A stretch of DNA of 64,000 nt from Phorcus lineatus (GCA_921293015.1 OV121092.1:36835764-36899763), one strand, 5' to 3'. Counted from the first letter of the stretch, positions 1 through 12,500 are shown. Notes: generated by a model from the letters alone, not told the origin. Program-made: numbers and translations.

Positions 1-34
1 TATTGTTGTAGCGAGCGCGATAACTTTCTTAAAA

Positions 35-40
35 ATGCAT
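35..40. other. ATGCAT palindrome, monomer-internal copy
   Basis: ATGCAT preceded by an A-run and followed by ATTTC. It recurs in nearly every monomer at p35-40. It is changed to ATATAT in five monomers, all right of 58.4 kb (near 58,481, 58,689, 59,521, 60,769 and 60,978). In three monomers the next bases read AATTC instead of ATTTC (near 34,771, 48,291 and 50,370). It is an NsiI recognition sequence, so NsiI should cut most monomers here. Any protein-binding role is unproven. Confidence 0.8.
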
Positions 41-46
41 ATTTCT

Positions 47-126
47 AAACCAAACTTTCATCAAATGTACATCACATTGTGTTCTATCGATTGAGCAATA
101 GCAATTTCCTGTCCGGTTCTTGGTTT
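47..126. other. Inverted repeat: AAACCAA (p47-53) and TTGGTTT (p120-126)
   Basis: The two 7-base arms are exact reverse complements separated by 66 bp, and the pair recurs in most monomers. In RNA the stem extends outward by a p46-p127 U.G wobble and a p45-p128 C-G pair. Monomers with G at p129 can add a second U.G pair at p44. Six monomers right of 59.6 kb have A at p127, giving an exact 9-base stem. Monomers with AACCAATC lose the innermost pair. Structure and transcription are inferred, not shown. Confidence 0.55.
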
Positions 127-183
127 GGCCTCAAGTTTCGAGCTTAAACAGGTACAGATAGCTGATTTTGACCAAATTCGCGG

Positions 184-188
184 AAAAA
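184..188. other. Five-A run after GCGG, the only indel-prone site of the monomer
   Basis: Most monomers read GCGG followed by five A then GAC. A common subtype has G at p184 (GCGGG plus four A), which keeps the length at 208. All four length variants in the window occur in this run, consistent with replication slippage at a homopolymer. Confidence 0.85.
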
Positions 189-201
189 GACTGAGTTCAA
201 T

Positions 202-211
202 ATATGCATAT
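202..211. other. ATATGCATAT 10-bp perfect palindrome across the monomer junction
   Basis: The last seven bases of one monomer and the first three of the next form a 10-bp perfect palindrome. It repeats at nearly every junction and starts 39 bp before the next ATGCAT at p35-40, so each monomer carries two ATGCATAT motifs in the same orientation. A few monomers alter the flanks: GATATGCAT near 25,577, 39,512, 59,893, 61,351 and 61,767, and TGCATTTTG near 5,197, 15,805, 34,941 and 45,757. A dyad-symmetric protein-binding site is possible but is inference. Confidence 0.7.
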
Positions 212-624
212 TGTTGTAGCGAGCGTGATAACTTTCTTAAAAATGCATATTTCTAAACCAAACTTTCATCAAATGTACATCACATTGTGTTCTATCGATT
301 GAGCAAGACCAATTTCCTGTCCGGTTCTTGGTTTGGCCTCCAGATTCGAGCTTAAACAGGTACAGATAGCTGATTTTGACCAAATTCGCGGAAAAAGACT
401 GAGTCCAATATATGCATATTGTTGTAGCGAGCGCGATAACTTTCTTAAAAATGCATATTTCTAAACCAAACTTTCATCAAATGTACATCACATTGTGTTC
501 TATCGATTGAGCAATAGCAATTTCCTGTCCGGTTCTTGGTTTGGCCTCAAGTTTCGAGCTTAAACAGGTACAGATAGCTGATTTTGACCAAATTCGCGGA
601 AAAAGACTGAGTTCAATATATGCA

Positions 625-3120
625 TATTGTTGTAGCGAGCACGATAACTTTCTTAAAAATGCATATTTCTAAACCAAACTTTCATCAAATGTACATCACA
701 TTGTGTTCTAACAATTGAGCAATACCAATTTCCTGTCCGATTCTTGGTTTGGCCTCCAGATTCGAGCTTAAACAGGTACAGATAGCTGATTTTGACCAAA
801 TTCATGGAAAAAGACTGAGTCCAATATATGCATATTGTTGTAGCGAGCGCGATAACTTTCTTAAAAATGCATATTTCTAAACCAATCTTTCATCAAATGT
901 ACATCACATTGTGTTCTATCGATTAAGCAATAGCAATTTCATGTCCGATTCTTGGTTTGGGCTCCAGATTCGAGCTTAAAGAGGTACAGATAGCTGATTT
1001 TGACCAAATTCGCGGAAAAAGACTGAGTCCAATATATGCATATTGTTGTAGCGAGCGCGATAACTTTCTTAAAAATGCATATTTCTAAACCAAACTTTCA
1101 TCAAATGTACATCACATTGTGTTCTATCGATTGAGCAATAGCAATTTCCTGTCCGATTCTTGGTTTGGGCTCCAGATTCGAGCTTAAACAGGTACAGATA
1201 GCTGATTTTGACCAAATTCGCGGAAAAAGACTGAGTCCAATATATGCATATTGTTGTAGCGAGCGCGATAACTTTCTTAAAAATGCATATTTCTAAACCA
1301 AACTTTCATCAAATGTACATCACATTGTGTTCTATCGATTGAGCAATAGCAATTTCCTGTCCGATTCTTGGTTTGGGCTCCAGATTCGAGCTTAAACAGG
1401 TACAGATAGCTGATTTTGACCAAATTCGCGGAAAAAGACTGAGTCCAATATATGCATATTGTTGTAGCGAGCGCGATAACTTTCTTAAAAATGCATATTT
1501 CTAAACCAAACTTTCATCAAATGTACATCACATTGTGTTCTATCGATTGAGCAATAGCAATTTCCTGTCCGGTTCTTGGTTTGGCCTCAAGTTTCGAGCT
1601 TAAACAGGTACATGTAGCTGATTTTGACCAAATTCGCGGAAAAAGACTGAGTCCAATATATGCATATTGTTGTAGCGAGCGCGATAACTTTCTTAAAAAT
1701 GCATATTTCTAAACCAAACTTTCATCAAATGTACATCACATTGTGTTCTATCGATTGAGCAAGACCAATTTCCTGTCCGGTTCTTGGTTTGGCCTCAAGT
1801 TTCGAGCTTAAACAGGTACAGATAGCTGATTTTGACCAAATTCGCGGAAAAAGACTGAGTCCAATATATGCATATTGTTGTAGCGAGCGCGATAACTTTC
1901 TTAAAAATGCATATTTCTAAACCAAACTTTCATCAAATGTACATCACATTGTGTTCTATCGATTGAGCAATAGCAATTTCCTGTCCGGTTCTTGGTTTGG
2001 CCTCAAGTTTCGAGCTTAAACAGGTACAGATAGCTGATTTTGACCAAATTCGCGGAAAAAGACTGAGTTCAATATATGCATATTGTTGTAGCGAGCGTGA
2101 TAACTTTCTTAAAAATGCATATTTCTAAACCAAACTTTCATCAAATGTACATCACATTGTGTTCTATCGATTGAGCAAGACCAATTTCCTGTCCGGTTCT
2201 TGGTTTGGCCTCAAGTTTTGAGCTTAAACAGGTACAGATAGCTGATTTTGACCAAATTCGCGGAAAAAGACTGAGTCCAATATATGCATATTGTTGTAGC
2301 GAGCGCGATAACTTTCTTAAAAATGCATATTTCTAAACCAAACTTTCATCAAATGTACATCACATTGTGTTCTATCGATTGAGCAATAGCAATTTCCTGT
2401 CCGGTTCTTGGTTTGGCCTCAAGTTTCGAGCTTAAACAGGTACAGATAGCTGATTTTGACCAAATTCGCGGAAAAAGACTGAGTTCAATATATGCATATT
2501 GTTGTAGCGAGCGTGATAACTTTCTTAAAAATGCATATTTCTAAACCAAACTTTCATCAAATGTACATCACATTGTGTTCTATCGATTGAGCAAGACCAA
2601 TTTCCTGTCCGGTTCTTGGTTTGGCCTCAAGTTTCGAGCTTAAACAGGTACAGATAGCTGATTTTGACCAAATTCGCGGAAAAAGACTGAGTCCAATATA
2701 TGCATATTGTTGTAGCGAGCGTGATAACTTTCTTAAAAATGCATATTTCTAAACCAAACTTTCATCAAATGTACATCACATTGTGTTCTATCGATTGAGC
2801 AATAGCAATTTCCTGTCCGGTTCTTGGTTTGGCCTCAAGTTTCGAGCTTAAACAGGTACATGTAGCTGATTTTGACCAAATTCGCGGAAAAAGACTGAGT
2901 CCAATATATGCATATTGTTGTAGCGAGCGCGATAACTTTCTTAAAAATGCATATTTCTAAACCAAACTTTCATCAAATGTACATCACATTGTGTTCTATC
3001 GATTGAGCAAGACCAATTTCCTGTCCGGTTCTTGGTTTGGCCTCAAGTTTCGAGCTTAAACAGGTACAGATAGCTGATTTTGACCAAATTCGCGGAAAAA
3101 GACTGAGTCCAATATATGCA
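625..3120. repeat. 12-monomer block (2,496 bp), copy 1 of 3
   Basis: Starts with a TAACAATT monomer carrying the rare TTCATGG (801-807), then a monomer with AACCAATC, TTCATGTCC and the rare TTAAAGAGG (near 978), two CCGATTC/TTTGGGC monomers, a TACATGTAG monomer, and the GCAAGACC/GAGTTCAA alternation. The same order returns at 6,865 and 11,233. Private differences include GCACGA at the first monomer and GATTAAGC near 925. Confidence 0.88.
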
Positions 3121-5616
3121 TATTGTTGTAGCGAGCGCGATAACTTTCTTAAAAATGCATATTTCTAAACCAAACTTTCATCAAATGTACATCACATTGT
3201 GTTCTATCGATTGAGCAATAGCAATTTCCTGTCCGGTTCTTGGTTTGGCCTCAAGTTTCGAGCTTAAACAGGTACAGATAGCTGATTTTGACCAAATTCG
3301 CGGAAAAAGACTGAGTTCAATATATGCATATTGTTGTAGCGAGCGTGATAACTTTCTTAAAAATGCATATTTCTAAACCAAACTTTCATCAAATGTACAT
3401 CACATTGTGTTCTATCGATTGAGCAAGACCAATTTCCTGTCCGGTTCTTGGTTTGGCCTCAAGTTTCGAGCTTAAACAGGTACAGATAGCTGATTTTGAC
3501 CAAATTCGCGGAAAAAGACTGAGTCCAATATATGCATATTGTTGTAGCGAGCGCGATAACTTTCTTAAAAATGCATATTTCTAAACCAAACTTTCATCAA
3601 ATGTACATCACATTGTGTTCTATCGATTGAGCAATAGCAATTTCCTGTCCGGTTCTTGGTTTGGCCTCCAGATTCGAGCTTAAACAGGTACAGATAGCTG
3701 ATTTTGACCAAATTCGCGGAAAAAGACTGAGTCCAATATATGCATATTGTTGTAGCGAGCGCGATAACTTTCTTAAAAATGCATATTTCTAAACCAATCT
3801 TTCATCAAATGTACATCACATTGTGTTCTATCGATTGAGCAAGACCAATTTCCTGTCCGGTTCTTGGTTTGGCCTCAAGTTTCGAGCTTAAACAGGTACA
3901 GATAGCTGATTTTGACCAAATTCGCGGAAAAAGACTGAGTCCAATATATGCATATTGTTGTAGCGAGCGCGATAACTTTCTTAAAAATGCATATTTCTAA
4001 ACCAAACTTTCATCAAATGTACATCACATTGTGTTCTATCGATTGAGCAATAGCAATTTCCTGTCCGGTTCTTGGTTTGGCCTCCAGATTCGAGCTTAAA
4101 CAGGTACAGATAGCTGATTTTGACCAAATTCGCGGAAAAAGACTGAGTCCAATATATGCATATTGTTGTAGCGAGCGCGATAACTTTCTTAAAAATGCAT
4201 ATTTCTAAACCAATCTTTCATCAAATGTACATCACATTGTGTTCTATCGATTGAGCAATAGCAATTTCATGTCCGATTCTTGGTTTGGGCTCCAGATTCG
4301 AGCTTAAACAGGTACAGATAGCTGATTTTGACCAAATTCGCGGAAAAAGACTGAGTCCAATATATGCATATTGTTGTAGCGAGCGCGATAACTTTCTTAA
4401 AAATGCATATTTCTAAACCAAACTTTCATCAAATGTACATCACATTGTGTTCTATCGATTGAGCAATAGCAATTTCCTGTCCGATTCTTGGTTTGGGCTC
4501 CAGATTCGAGCTTAAACAGGTACAGATAGCTGATTTTGACCAAATTCGCGGAAAAAGACTGAGTCCAATATATGCATATTGTTGTAGCGAGCGCGATAAC
4601 TTTCTTAAAAATGCATATTTCTAAACCAAACTTTCATCAAATGTACATCACATTGTGTTCTATCGATTGAGCAATAGCAATTTCCTGTCCGATTCTTGGT
4701 TTGGGCTCCAGATTCGAGCTTAAACAGGTACAGATAGCTGATTTTGACCAAATTCGCGGAAAAAGACTGAGTCCAATATATGCATATTGTTGTAGCGAGC
4801 GCGATAACTTTCTTAAAAATGCATATTTCTAAACCAAACTTTCATCAAATGTACACCACATTGTGTTCTATCAATTGAGCAATAGCAATTTCCTGTCCGG
4901 TTCTTGGTTTGGGCTCCAGATTCGAGCTTAAACAGGTACAGATAGCTGATTTTGACCAAATTCGCGGAAAAAGACTGAGTCCAATATATGCATATTGTTG
5001 TAGCGAGCACGATAACTTTCTTAAAAATGCATATTTCTAAACCAAACTTTCATCAAATGTACACCACATTGTGTTCTATCGATTGAGTAATACCAATTTC
5101 CTGTCCGATTCTTGGTTTGGCCTCAAGTTTCGAGCTTAAACAGGTACAGATAGCTGATTTTGACCAAATTCGCGGAAAAAGACTGAGTCCAATATATGCA
5201 TTTTGTTGTAGCGAGCACGATAACTTTCTTAAAAATGCATATTTCTAAACCAAACTTTCATCAAATGTACACCACATTGTGTTCTATCGATTGAGCAATA
5301 GCAATTTCATGTCCGATTCTTGGTTTGGCCTCCAGATTCGAGCTTAAACAGGTACAGATAGCTGATTTTGACCAAATTCGCGGAAAAAGACTGAGTCCAA
5401 TATATGCATATTGTTGTAGCGAGCGTGATAACTTTCTTAAAAATGCATATTTCTAAACCAAACTGTCATCAAATGTACATCACATTGTGTTCTATCGATT
5501 GAGCAATAGCAATTTCCTGTCCGGTTCTTGGTTTGGCCTCAAGTTTCGAGCTTAAACAGGTACATGTAGCTGATTTTGACCAAATTCGCGGAAAAAGACT
5601 GAGTCCAATATATGCA

Positions 5617-6864
5617 TATTGTTGTAGCGAGCGCGATAACTTTCTTAAAAATGCATATTTCTAAACCAAACTTTCATCAAATGTACATCACATTGTGTTC
5701 TATCGATTGAGCAATACCAATTTCCTGTCCGATTCTTGGTTTGGCCTCCAGATTCGAGCTTAAACAGGTACAGATAGCTGATTTTGACCAAATTCGCGGG
5801 AAAAGACTGAGTCCAATATATGCATATTGTTGTAGCGAGCGTGATAACTTTCTTAAAAATGCATATTTCTAAACCAAACTTTCATCAAATGTACATCACA
5901 TTGTGTTCTAACAATTGAGCAATACCAATTTCCTGTCCGATTCTTGGTTTGGCCTCCAGATTCGAGCTTAAACAGGTACAGATAGCTGATTTTGAACAAA
6001 TTCGCGGAAAAAGACTGAGTCCAATATATGCATATTGTTGTAGCGAGCACGATAACTTTCTTAAAAATGCATATTTCTAAACCAAACTTTCATCAAATGT
6101 ACATCACATTGTGTTCTATCAATTGAGCAATAGCAATTTCCTGTCCGGTTCTTGGTTTGGGCTCCAGATTCGAGCTTAAACAGGTACAGATAGCTGATTT
6201 TGACCAAATTCGCGGAAAAAGACTGAGTCCAATATATGCATATTGTTGCAGCGAGCGCGATAACTTTCTTAAAAATGCATATTTCTAAACCAAACTTTCA
6301 TCAAATGTACATCACATTGTGTTCTATCGATAAAGCAATAGCAATTTCATGTCCGATTCTTGGTTTGGGCTCCAGATTCGAGCTTAAACAGGTACAGATA
6401 GCTGATTTTGACCAAATTCGCGGAAAAAGACTGAGTCCAATATATGCATATTGTTGTAGCGAGCGTGATAACTTTCTTAAAAATGCATATTTCTAAACCA
6501 AACTGTCATCAAATGTACATCACATTGTGTTCTATCGATTGAGCAATAGCAATTTCCTGTCCGGTTCTTGGTTTGGCCTCAAGTTTCGAGCTTAAACAGG
6601 TACATGTAGCTGATTTTGACCAAATTCGCGGAAAAAGACTGAGTCCAATATATGCATATTGTTGTAGCGAGCGTGATAACTTTCTTAAAAATGCATATTT
6701 CTAAACCAAACTGTCATCAAATGTACATCACATTGTGTTCTATCGATTGAGCAATAGCAATTTCCTGTCCGGTTCTTGGTTTGGCCTCAAGTTTCGAGCT
6801 TAAACAGGTACATGTAGCTGATTTTGACCAAATTCGCGGAAAAAGACTGAGTCCAATATATGCA
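5617..6864. repeat. A-B-C-D-E-E monomer cassette, first copy
   Basis: Six successive subtypes recur as a set. A: GCAATACC with GCGGGAAAAG. B: GCGTGA, TAACAATT and TTGAACAAATTC. C: GCACGA, TATCAATT and TTTGGGC. D: TTGCAG, CGATAAAGC and TTCATGTCC. E: GCGTGA, AACTGTC and TACATGTAG. Here E is doubled. A-B-C-D-E returns at 9,985, 16,225, 21,633 and 23,297; shorter A-B-C'-D versions occur near 27,873, 30,369, 35,569 and 39,521, where C' has CCGGTTC and TCAAGTTTCG. Confidence 0.85.
6241..6448. repeat. D-type monomer (CGATAAAGC), first of thirteen
   Basis: T to A at p92 and G to A at p93 turn CGATTGAGC into CGATAAAGC. This removes a TGA in the plus frame that starts at ATG p204, so an 86-codon open frame appears by chance. 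The change is seen near 6,330, 10,698, 16,938, 21,306, 22,346, 24,010, 24,842, 28,586, 31,082, 36,282, 40,234, 52,297 and 54,793. Twelve of these also carry TTGCAG at p9; the one near 21,306 does not. D monomers are useful recombination markers. I see no sign of coding function. Confidence 0.85.
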
Positions 6865-9360
6865 TATTGTTGTAGCGAGCGCGATAACTTTCTTAAAAAT
6901 GCATATTTCTAAACCAAACTTTCATCAAATGTACATCACATTGTGTTCTAACAATTGAGCAATACCAATTTCCTGTCCGATTCTTGGTTTGGCCTCCAGA
7001 TTCGAGCTTAAACAGGTACAGATAGCTGATTTTGACCAAATTCATGGAAAAAGACTGAGTCCAATATATGCATATTGTTGTAGCGAGCGCGATAACTTTC
7101 TTAAAAATGCATATTTCTAAACCAATCTTTCATCAAATGTACATCACATTGTGTTCTATCGATTGAGCAATAGCAATTTCATGTCCGATTCTTGGTTTGG
7201 GCTCCAGATTCGAGCTTAAAGAGGTACAGATAGCTGATTTTGACCAAATTCGCGGAAAAAGACTGAGTCCAATATATGCATATTGTTGTAGCGAGCGCGA
7301 TAACTTTCTTAAAAATGCATATTTCTAAACCAAACTTTCATCAAATGTACATCACATTGTGTTCTATCGATTGAGCAATAGCAATTTCCTGTCCGATTCT
7401 TGGTTTGGGCTCCAGATTCGAGCTTAAACAGGTACAGATAGCTGATTTTGACCAAATTCGCGGAAAAAGACTGAGTCCAATATATGCATATTGTTGTAGC
7501 GAGCGCGATAACTTTCTTAAAAATGCATATTTCTAAACCAAACTTTCATCAAATGTACATCACATTGTGTTCTATCGATTGAGCAATAGCAATTTCCTGT
7601 CCGATTCTTGGTTTGGGCTCCAGATTCGAGCTTAAACAGGTACAGATAGCTGATTTTGACCAAATTCGCGGAAAAAGACTGAGTCCAATATATGCATATT
7701 GTTGTAGCGAGCGCGATAACTTTCTTAAAAATGCATATTTCTAAACCAAACTTTCATCAAATGTACATCACATTGTGTTCTATCGATTGAGCAATAGCAA
7801 TTTCCTGTCCGGTTCTTGGTTTGGCCTCAAGTTTCGAGCTTAAACAGGTACATGTAGCTGATTTTGACCAAATTCGCGGAAAAAGACTGAGTCCAATATA
7901 TGCATATTGTTGTAGCGAGCGCGATAACTTTCTTAAAAATGCATATTTCTAAACCAAACTTTCATCAAATGTACATCACATTGTGTTCTATCGATTGAGC
8001 AAGACCAATTTCCTGTCCGGTTCTTGGTTTGGCCTCAAGTTTCGAGCTTAAACAGGTACAGATAGCTGATTTTGACCAAATTCGCGGAAAAAGACTGAGT
8101 CCAATATATGCATATTGTTGTAGCGAGCGCGATAACTTTCTTAAAAATGCATATTTCTAAACCAAACTTTCATCAAATGTACATCACATTGTGTTCTATC
8201 GATTGAGCAATAGCAATTTCCTGTCCGGTTCTTGGTTTGGCCTCAAGTTTCGAGCTTAAACAGGTACAGATAGCTGATTTTGACCAAATTCGCGGAAAAA
8301 GACTGAGTTCAATATATGCATATTGTTGTAGCGAGCGTGATAACTTTCTTAAAAATGCATATTTCTAAACCAAACTTTCATCAAATGTACATCACATTGT
8401 GTTCTATCGATTGAGCAAGACCAATTTCCTGTCCGGTTCTTGGTTTGGCCTCAAGTTTTGAGCTTAAACAGGTACAGATAGCTGATTTTGACCAAATTCG
8501 CGGAAAAAGACTGAGTCCAATATATGCATATTGTTGTAGCGAGCGCGATAACTTTCTTAAAAATGCATATTTCTAAACCAAACTTTCATCAAATGTACAT
8601 CACATTGTGTTCTATCGATTGAGCAATAGCAATTTCCTGTCCGGTTCTTGGTTTGGCCTCAAGTTTCGAGCTTAAACAGGTACAGATAGCTGATTTTGAC
8701 CAAATTCGCGGAAAAAGACTGAGTTCAATATATGCATATTGTTGTAGCGAGCGTGATAACTTTCTTAAAAATGCATATTTCTAAACCAAACTTTCATCAA
8801 ATGTACATCACATTGTGTTCTATCGATTGAGCAAGACCAATTTCCTGTCCGGTTCTTGGTTTGGCCTCAAGTTTCGAGCTTAAACAGGTACAGATAGCTG
8901 ATTTTGACCAAATTCGCGGAAAAAGACTGAGTCCAATATATGCATATTGTTGTAGCGAGCGTGATAACTTTCTTAAAAATGCATATTTCTAAACCAAACT
9001 TTCATCAAATGTACATCACATTGTGTTCTATCGATTGAGCAATAGCAATTTCCTGTCCGGTTCTTGGTTTGGCCTCAAGTTTCGAGCTTAAACAGGTACA
9101 TGTAGCTGATTTTGACCAAATTCGCGGAAAAAGACTGAGTCCAATATATGCATATTGTTGTAGCGAGCGCGATAACTTTCTTAAAAATGCATATTTCTAA
9201 ACCAAACTTTCATCAAATGTACATCACATTGTGTTCTATCGATTGAGCAAGACCAATTTCCTGTCCGGTTCTTGGTTTGGCCTCAAGTTTCGAGCTTAAA
9301 CAGGTACAGATAGCTGATTTTGACCAAATTCGCGGAAAAAGACTGAGTCCAATATATGCA
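6865..9360. repeat. 12-monomer block (2,496 bp), copy 2 of 3
   Basis: Same subtype order as 625-3,120, shifted by 6,240 bp (30 monomers). It includes the rare TTCATGG (7,041) and TTAAAGAGG (near 7,218). It is also the right part of the 20-monomer segment. Confidence 0.88.
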
Positions 9361-9568
9361 TATTGTTGTAGCGAGCGCGATAACTTTCTTAAAAATGCAT
9401 ATTTCTAAACCAAACTTTCATCAAATGTACATCACATTGTGTTCTATCGATTGAGCAATAGCAATTTCCTGTCCGGTTCTTGGTTTGGCCTCCAGATTCG
9501 AGCTTAAACAGGTACAGATAGCTGATTTTGACCAAATTCGCGGAAAAAGACTGAGTCCAATATATGCA
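9361..9568. repeat. Junction monomer between the two 20-monomer segments
   Basis: A CCGGTTC/TCCAGATTCG monomer between the end of the first segment and the start of the second. The equivalent place after the first 12-monomer block (3,121) has a TCAAGTTTCG/GAGTTCAA monomer instead, so this monomer marks where the 21-monomer duplication joins. Confidence 0.7.
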
Positions 9569-12500
9569 TATTGTTGTAGCGAGCGCGATAACTTTCTTAA
9601 AAATGCATATTTCTAAACCAAACTTTCATCAAATGTACACCACATTGTGTTCTATCGATTGAGCAATAGCAATTTCATGTCCGATTCTTGGTTTGGCCTC
9701 CAGATTCGAGCTTAAACAGGTACAGATAGCTGATTTTGACCAAATTCGCGGAAAAAGACTGAGTCCAATATATGCATATTGTTGTAGCGAGCGTGATAAC
9801 TTTCTTAAAAATGCATATTTCTAAACCAAACTGTCATCAAATGTACATCACATTGTGTTCTATCGATTGAGCAATAGCAATTTCCTGTCCGGTTCTTGGT
9901 TTGGCCTCAAGTTTCGAGCTTAAACAGGTACATGTAGCTGATTTTGACCAAATTCGCGGAAAAAGACTGAGTCCAATATATGCATATTGTTGTAGCGAGC
10001 GCGATAACTTTCTTAAAAATGCATATTTCTAAACCAAACTTTCATCAAATGTACATCACATTGTGTTCTATCGATTGAGCAATACCAATTTCCTGTCCGA
10101 TTCTTGGTTTGGCCTCCAGATTCGAGCTTAAACAGGTACAGATAGCTGATTTTGACCAAATTCGCGGGAAAAGACTGAGTCCAATATATGCATATTGTTG
10201 TAGCGAGCGTGATAACTTTCTTAAAAATGCATATTTCTAAACCAAACTTTCATCAAATGTACATCACATTGTGTTCTAACAATTGAGCAATACCAATTTC
10301 CTGTCCGATTCTTGGTTTGGCCTCCAGATTCGAGCTTAAACAGGTACAGATAGCTGATTTTGAACAAATTCGCGGAAAAAGACTGAGTCCAATATATGCA
10401 TATTGTTGTAGCGAGCACGATAACTTTCTTAAAAATGCATATTTCTAAACCAAACTTTCATCAAATGTACATCACATTGTGTTCTATCAATTGAGCAATA
10501 GCAATTTCCTGTCCGGTTCTTGGTTTGGGCTCCAGATTCGAGCTTAAACAGGTACAGATAGCTGATTTTGACCAAATTCGCGGAAAAAGACTGAGTCCAA
10601 TATATGCATATTGTTGCAGCGAGCGCGATAACTTTCTTAAAAATGCATATTTCTAAACCAAACTTTCATCAAATGTACATCACATTGTGTTCTATCGATA
10701 AAGCAATAGCAATTTCATGTCCGATTCTTGGTTTGGGCTCCAGATTCGAGCTTAAACAGGTACAGATAGCTGATTTTGACCAAATTCGCGGAAAAAGACT
10801 GAGTCCAATATATGCATATTGTTGTAGCGAGCGTGATAACTTTCTTAAAAATGCATATTTCTAAACCAAACTGTCATCAAATGTACATCACATTGTGTTC
10901 TATCGATTGAGCAATAGCAATTTCCTGTCCGGTTCTTGGTTTGGCCTCAAGTTTCGAGCTTAAACAGGTACATGTAGCTGATTTTGACCAAATTCGCGGA
11001 AAAAGACTGAGTCCAATATATGCATATTGTTGTAGCGAGCGTGATAACTTTCTTAAAAATGCATATTTCTAAACCAAACTGTCATCAAATGTACATCACA
11101 TTGTGTTCTATCGATTGAGCAATAGCAATTTCCTGTCCGGTTCTTGGTTTGGCCTCAAGTTTCGAGCTTAAACAGGTACATGTAGCTGATTTTGACCAAA
11201 TTCGCGGAAAAAGACTGAGTCCAATATATGCATATTGTTGTAGCGAGCGCGATAACTTTCTTAAAAATGCATATTTCTAAACCAAACTTTCATCAAATGT
11301 ACATCACATTGTGTTCTAACAATTGAGCAATACCAATTTCCTGTCCGATTCTTGGTTTGGCCTCCAGATTCGAGCTTAAACAGGTACAGATAGCTGATTT
11401 TGACCAAATTCATGGAAAAAGACTGAGTCCAATATATGCATATTGTTGTAGCGAGCGCGATAACTTTCTTAAAAATGCATATTTCTAAACCAATCTTTCA
11501 TCAAATGTACATCACATTGTGTTCTATCGATTGAGCAATAGCAATTTCATGTCCGATTCTTGGTTTGGGCTCCAGATTCGAGCTTAAAGAGGTACAGATA
11601 GCTGATTTTGACCAAATTCGCGGAAAAAGACTGAGTCCAATATATGCATATTGTTGTAGCGAGCGCGATAACTTTCTTAAAAATGCATATTTCTAAACCA
11701 AACTTTCATCAAATGTACATCACATTGTGTTCTATCGATTGAGCAATAGCAATTTCCTGTCCGATTCTTGGTTTGGGCTCCAGATTCGAGCTTAAACAGG
11801 TACAGATAGCTGATTTTGACCAAATTCGCGGAAAAAGACTGAGTCCAATATATGCATATTGTTGTAGCGAGCGCGATAACTTTCTTAAAAATGCATATTT
11901 CTAAACCAAACTTTCATCAAATGTACATCACATTGTGTTCTATCGATTGAGCAATAGCAATTTCCTGTCCGATTCTTGGTTTGGGCTCCAGATTCGAGCT
12001 TAAACAGGTACAGATAGCTGATTTTGACCAAATTCGCGGAAAAAGACTGAGTCCAATATATGCATATTGTTGTAGCGAGCGCGATAACTTTCTTAAAAAT
12101 GCATATTTCTAAACCAAACTTTCATCAAATGTACATCACATTGTGTTCTATCGATTGAGCAATAGCAATTTCCTGTCCGGTTCTTGGTTTGGCCTCAAGT
12201 TTCGAGCTTAAACAGGTACATTTAGCTGATTTTGACCAAATTCGCGGAAAAAGACTGAGTCCAATATATGCATATTGTTGTAGCGAGCGCGATAACTTTC
12301 TTAAAAATGCATATTTCTAAACCAAACTTTCATCAAATGTACATCACATTGTGTTCTATCGATTGAGCAAGACCAATTTCCTGTCCGGTTCTTGGTTTGG
12401 CCTCAAGTTTCGAGCTTAAACAGGTACAGATAGCTGATTTTGACCAAATTCGCGGAAAAAGACTGAGTCCAATATATGCATATTGTTGTAGCGAGCGCGA

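Larger units (their letters stand above)
1..208. repeat. Reference monomer (p1-p208) and map of recurring variants
   Basis: Used as the coordinate unit for the window. Main variable sites: p17 G/A and p18 C/T (GCGCGA, GCACGA or GCGTGA); p53 A/T (AACCAATC); p58 T/G (AACTGTC); p72 T/C (ACATC or ACACC); p87/p89 (TATCGATT, TATCAATT or TAACAATT); p92-93 TG/AA; p95-96 GC/TT; p99 T/G; p101 G/C; p109 C/A; p114 C/T; p116 G/A; p127 G/A; p129 C/G; p133 A/C; p136 T/A; p157-158 GA/TG; p172 C/A; p177 T/A/G; p184 A/G; p197 T/C; p198 C/A. Palindromic hexamers are ATGCAT (p35-40 and across p208/p1), TGTACA (p66-71) and ATCGAT (p87-92). Eight CpGs are present, close to the roughly seven expected from base composition. 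This copy has the GTCCGGTTC, TCAAGTTTCG and GAGTTCAA states. Confidence 0.95.
1..5616. repeat. Left segment, 27 monomers, partly a two-monomer alternation
   Basis: Most monomers have CCGGTTC with TCAAGTTTCG, or CCGATTC with TTTGGGCTCC. Between 1,873 and 3,536 monomers with AATAGC plus GAGTTCAA alternate with monomers having GCAAGACC, a 416-bp dimer pattern broken once by TACATGTAG monomers near 2,861. The segment also holds the first copy of the 12-monomer block (625-3,120) and the start of the 17-monomer block (3,121) duplicated further right. It ends with ACACC-bearing monomers at 4,785-5,408, one of which has TGCATTTTG at the monomer junction near 5,197. Confidence 0.85.
5201..9360. repeat. 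20-monomer segment, copy 1 of a 4,368-bp-spaced pair
   Basis: Twenty monomers that recur in the same subtype order 21 monomers later (9,569-13,728). The contents are an ACACC/TTCATGTCC monomer, an AACTGTC/TACATGTAG monomer, the A-B-C-D-E-E cassette at 5,617-6,864, and the 12-monomer block at 6,865-9,360. This matches a tandem duplication of a segment over 4 kb by unequal exchange. Confidence 0.88.

Noticed and set aside
130..150. RNA polymerase III B-box (tRNA-derived or SINE origin)
   Set aside because: GATTCGAGCTT resembles GGTTCGANNCC in its core, but the final CC is absent and I found no good A-box 30 to 60 bp upstream. A tRNA-derived origin is not supported.
140..190. CENP-B box
   Set aside because: The best places (TTCGAGCTT at p137-145 and TTCGCGG at p177-183) do not fit the NTTCGNNNNANNCGGGN pattern on either strand; the required A or CGGG is missing at the right spacing.
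1..208. Hammerhead ribozyme in the satellite
   Set aside because: Some satellites encode hammerheads, so I looked for CTGATGA and GAAA cores on both strands. CTGATTTTG on plus and TTTGATGAAAG on minus are near misses only, without the matching stems.
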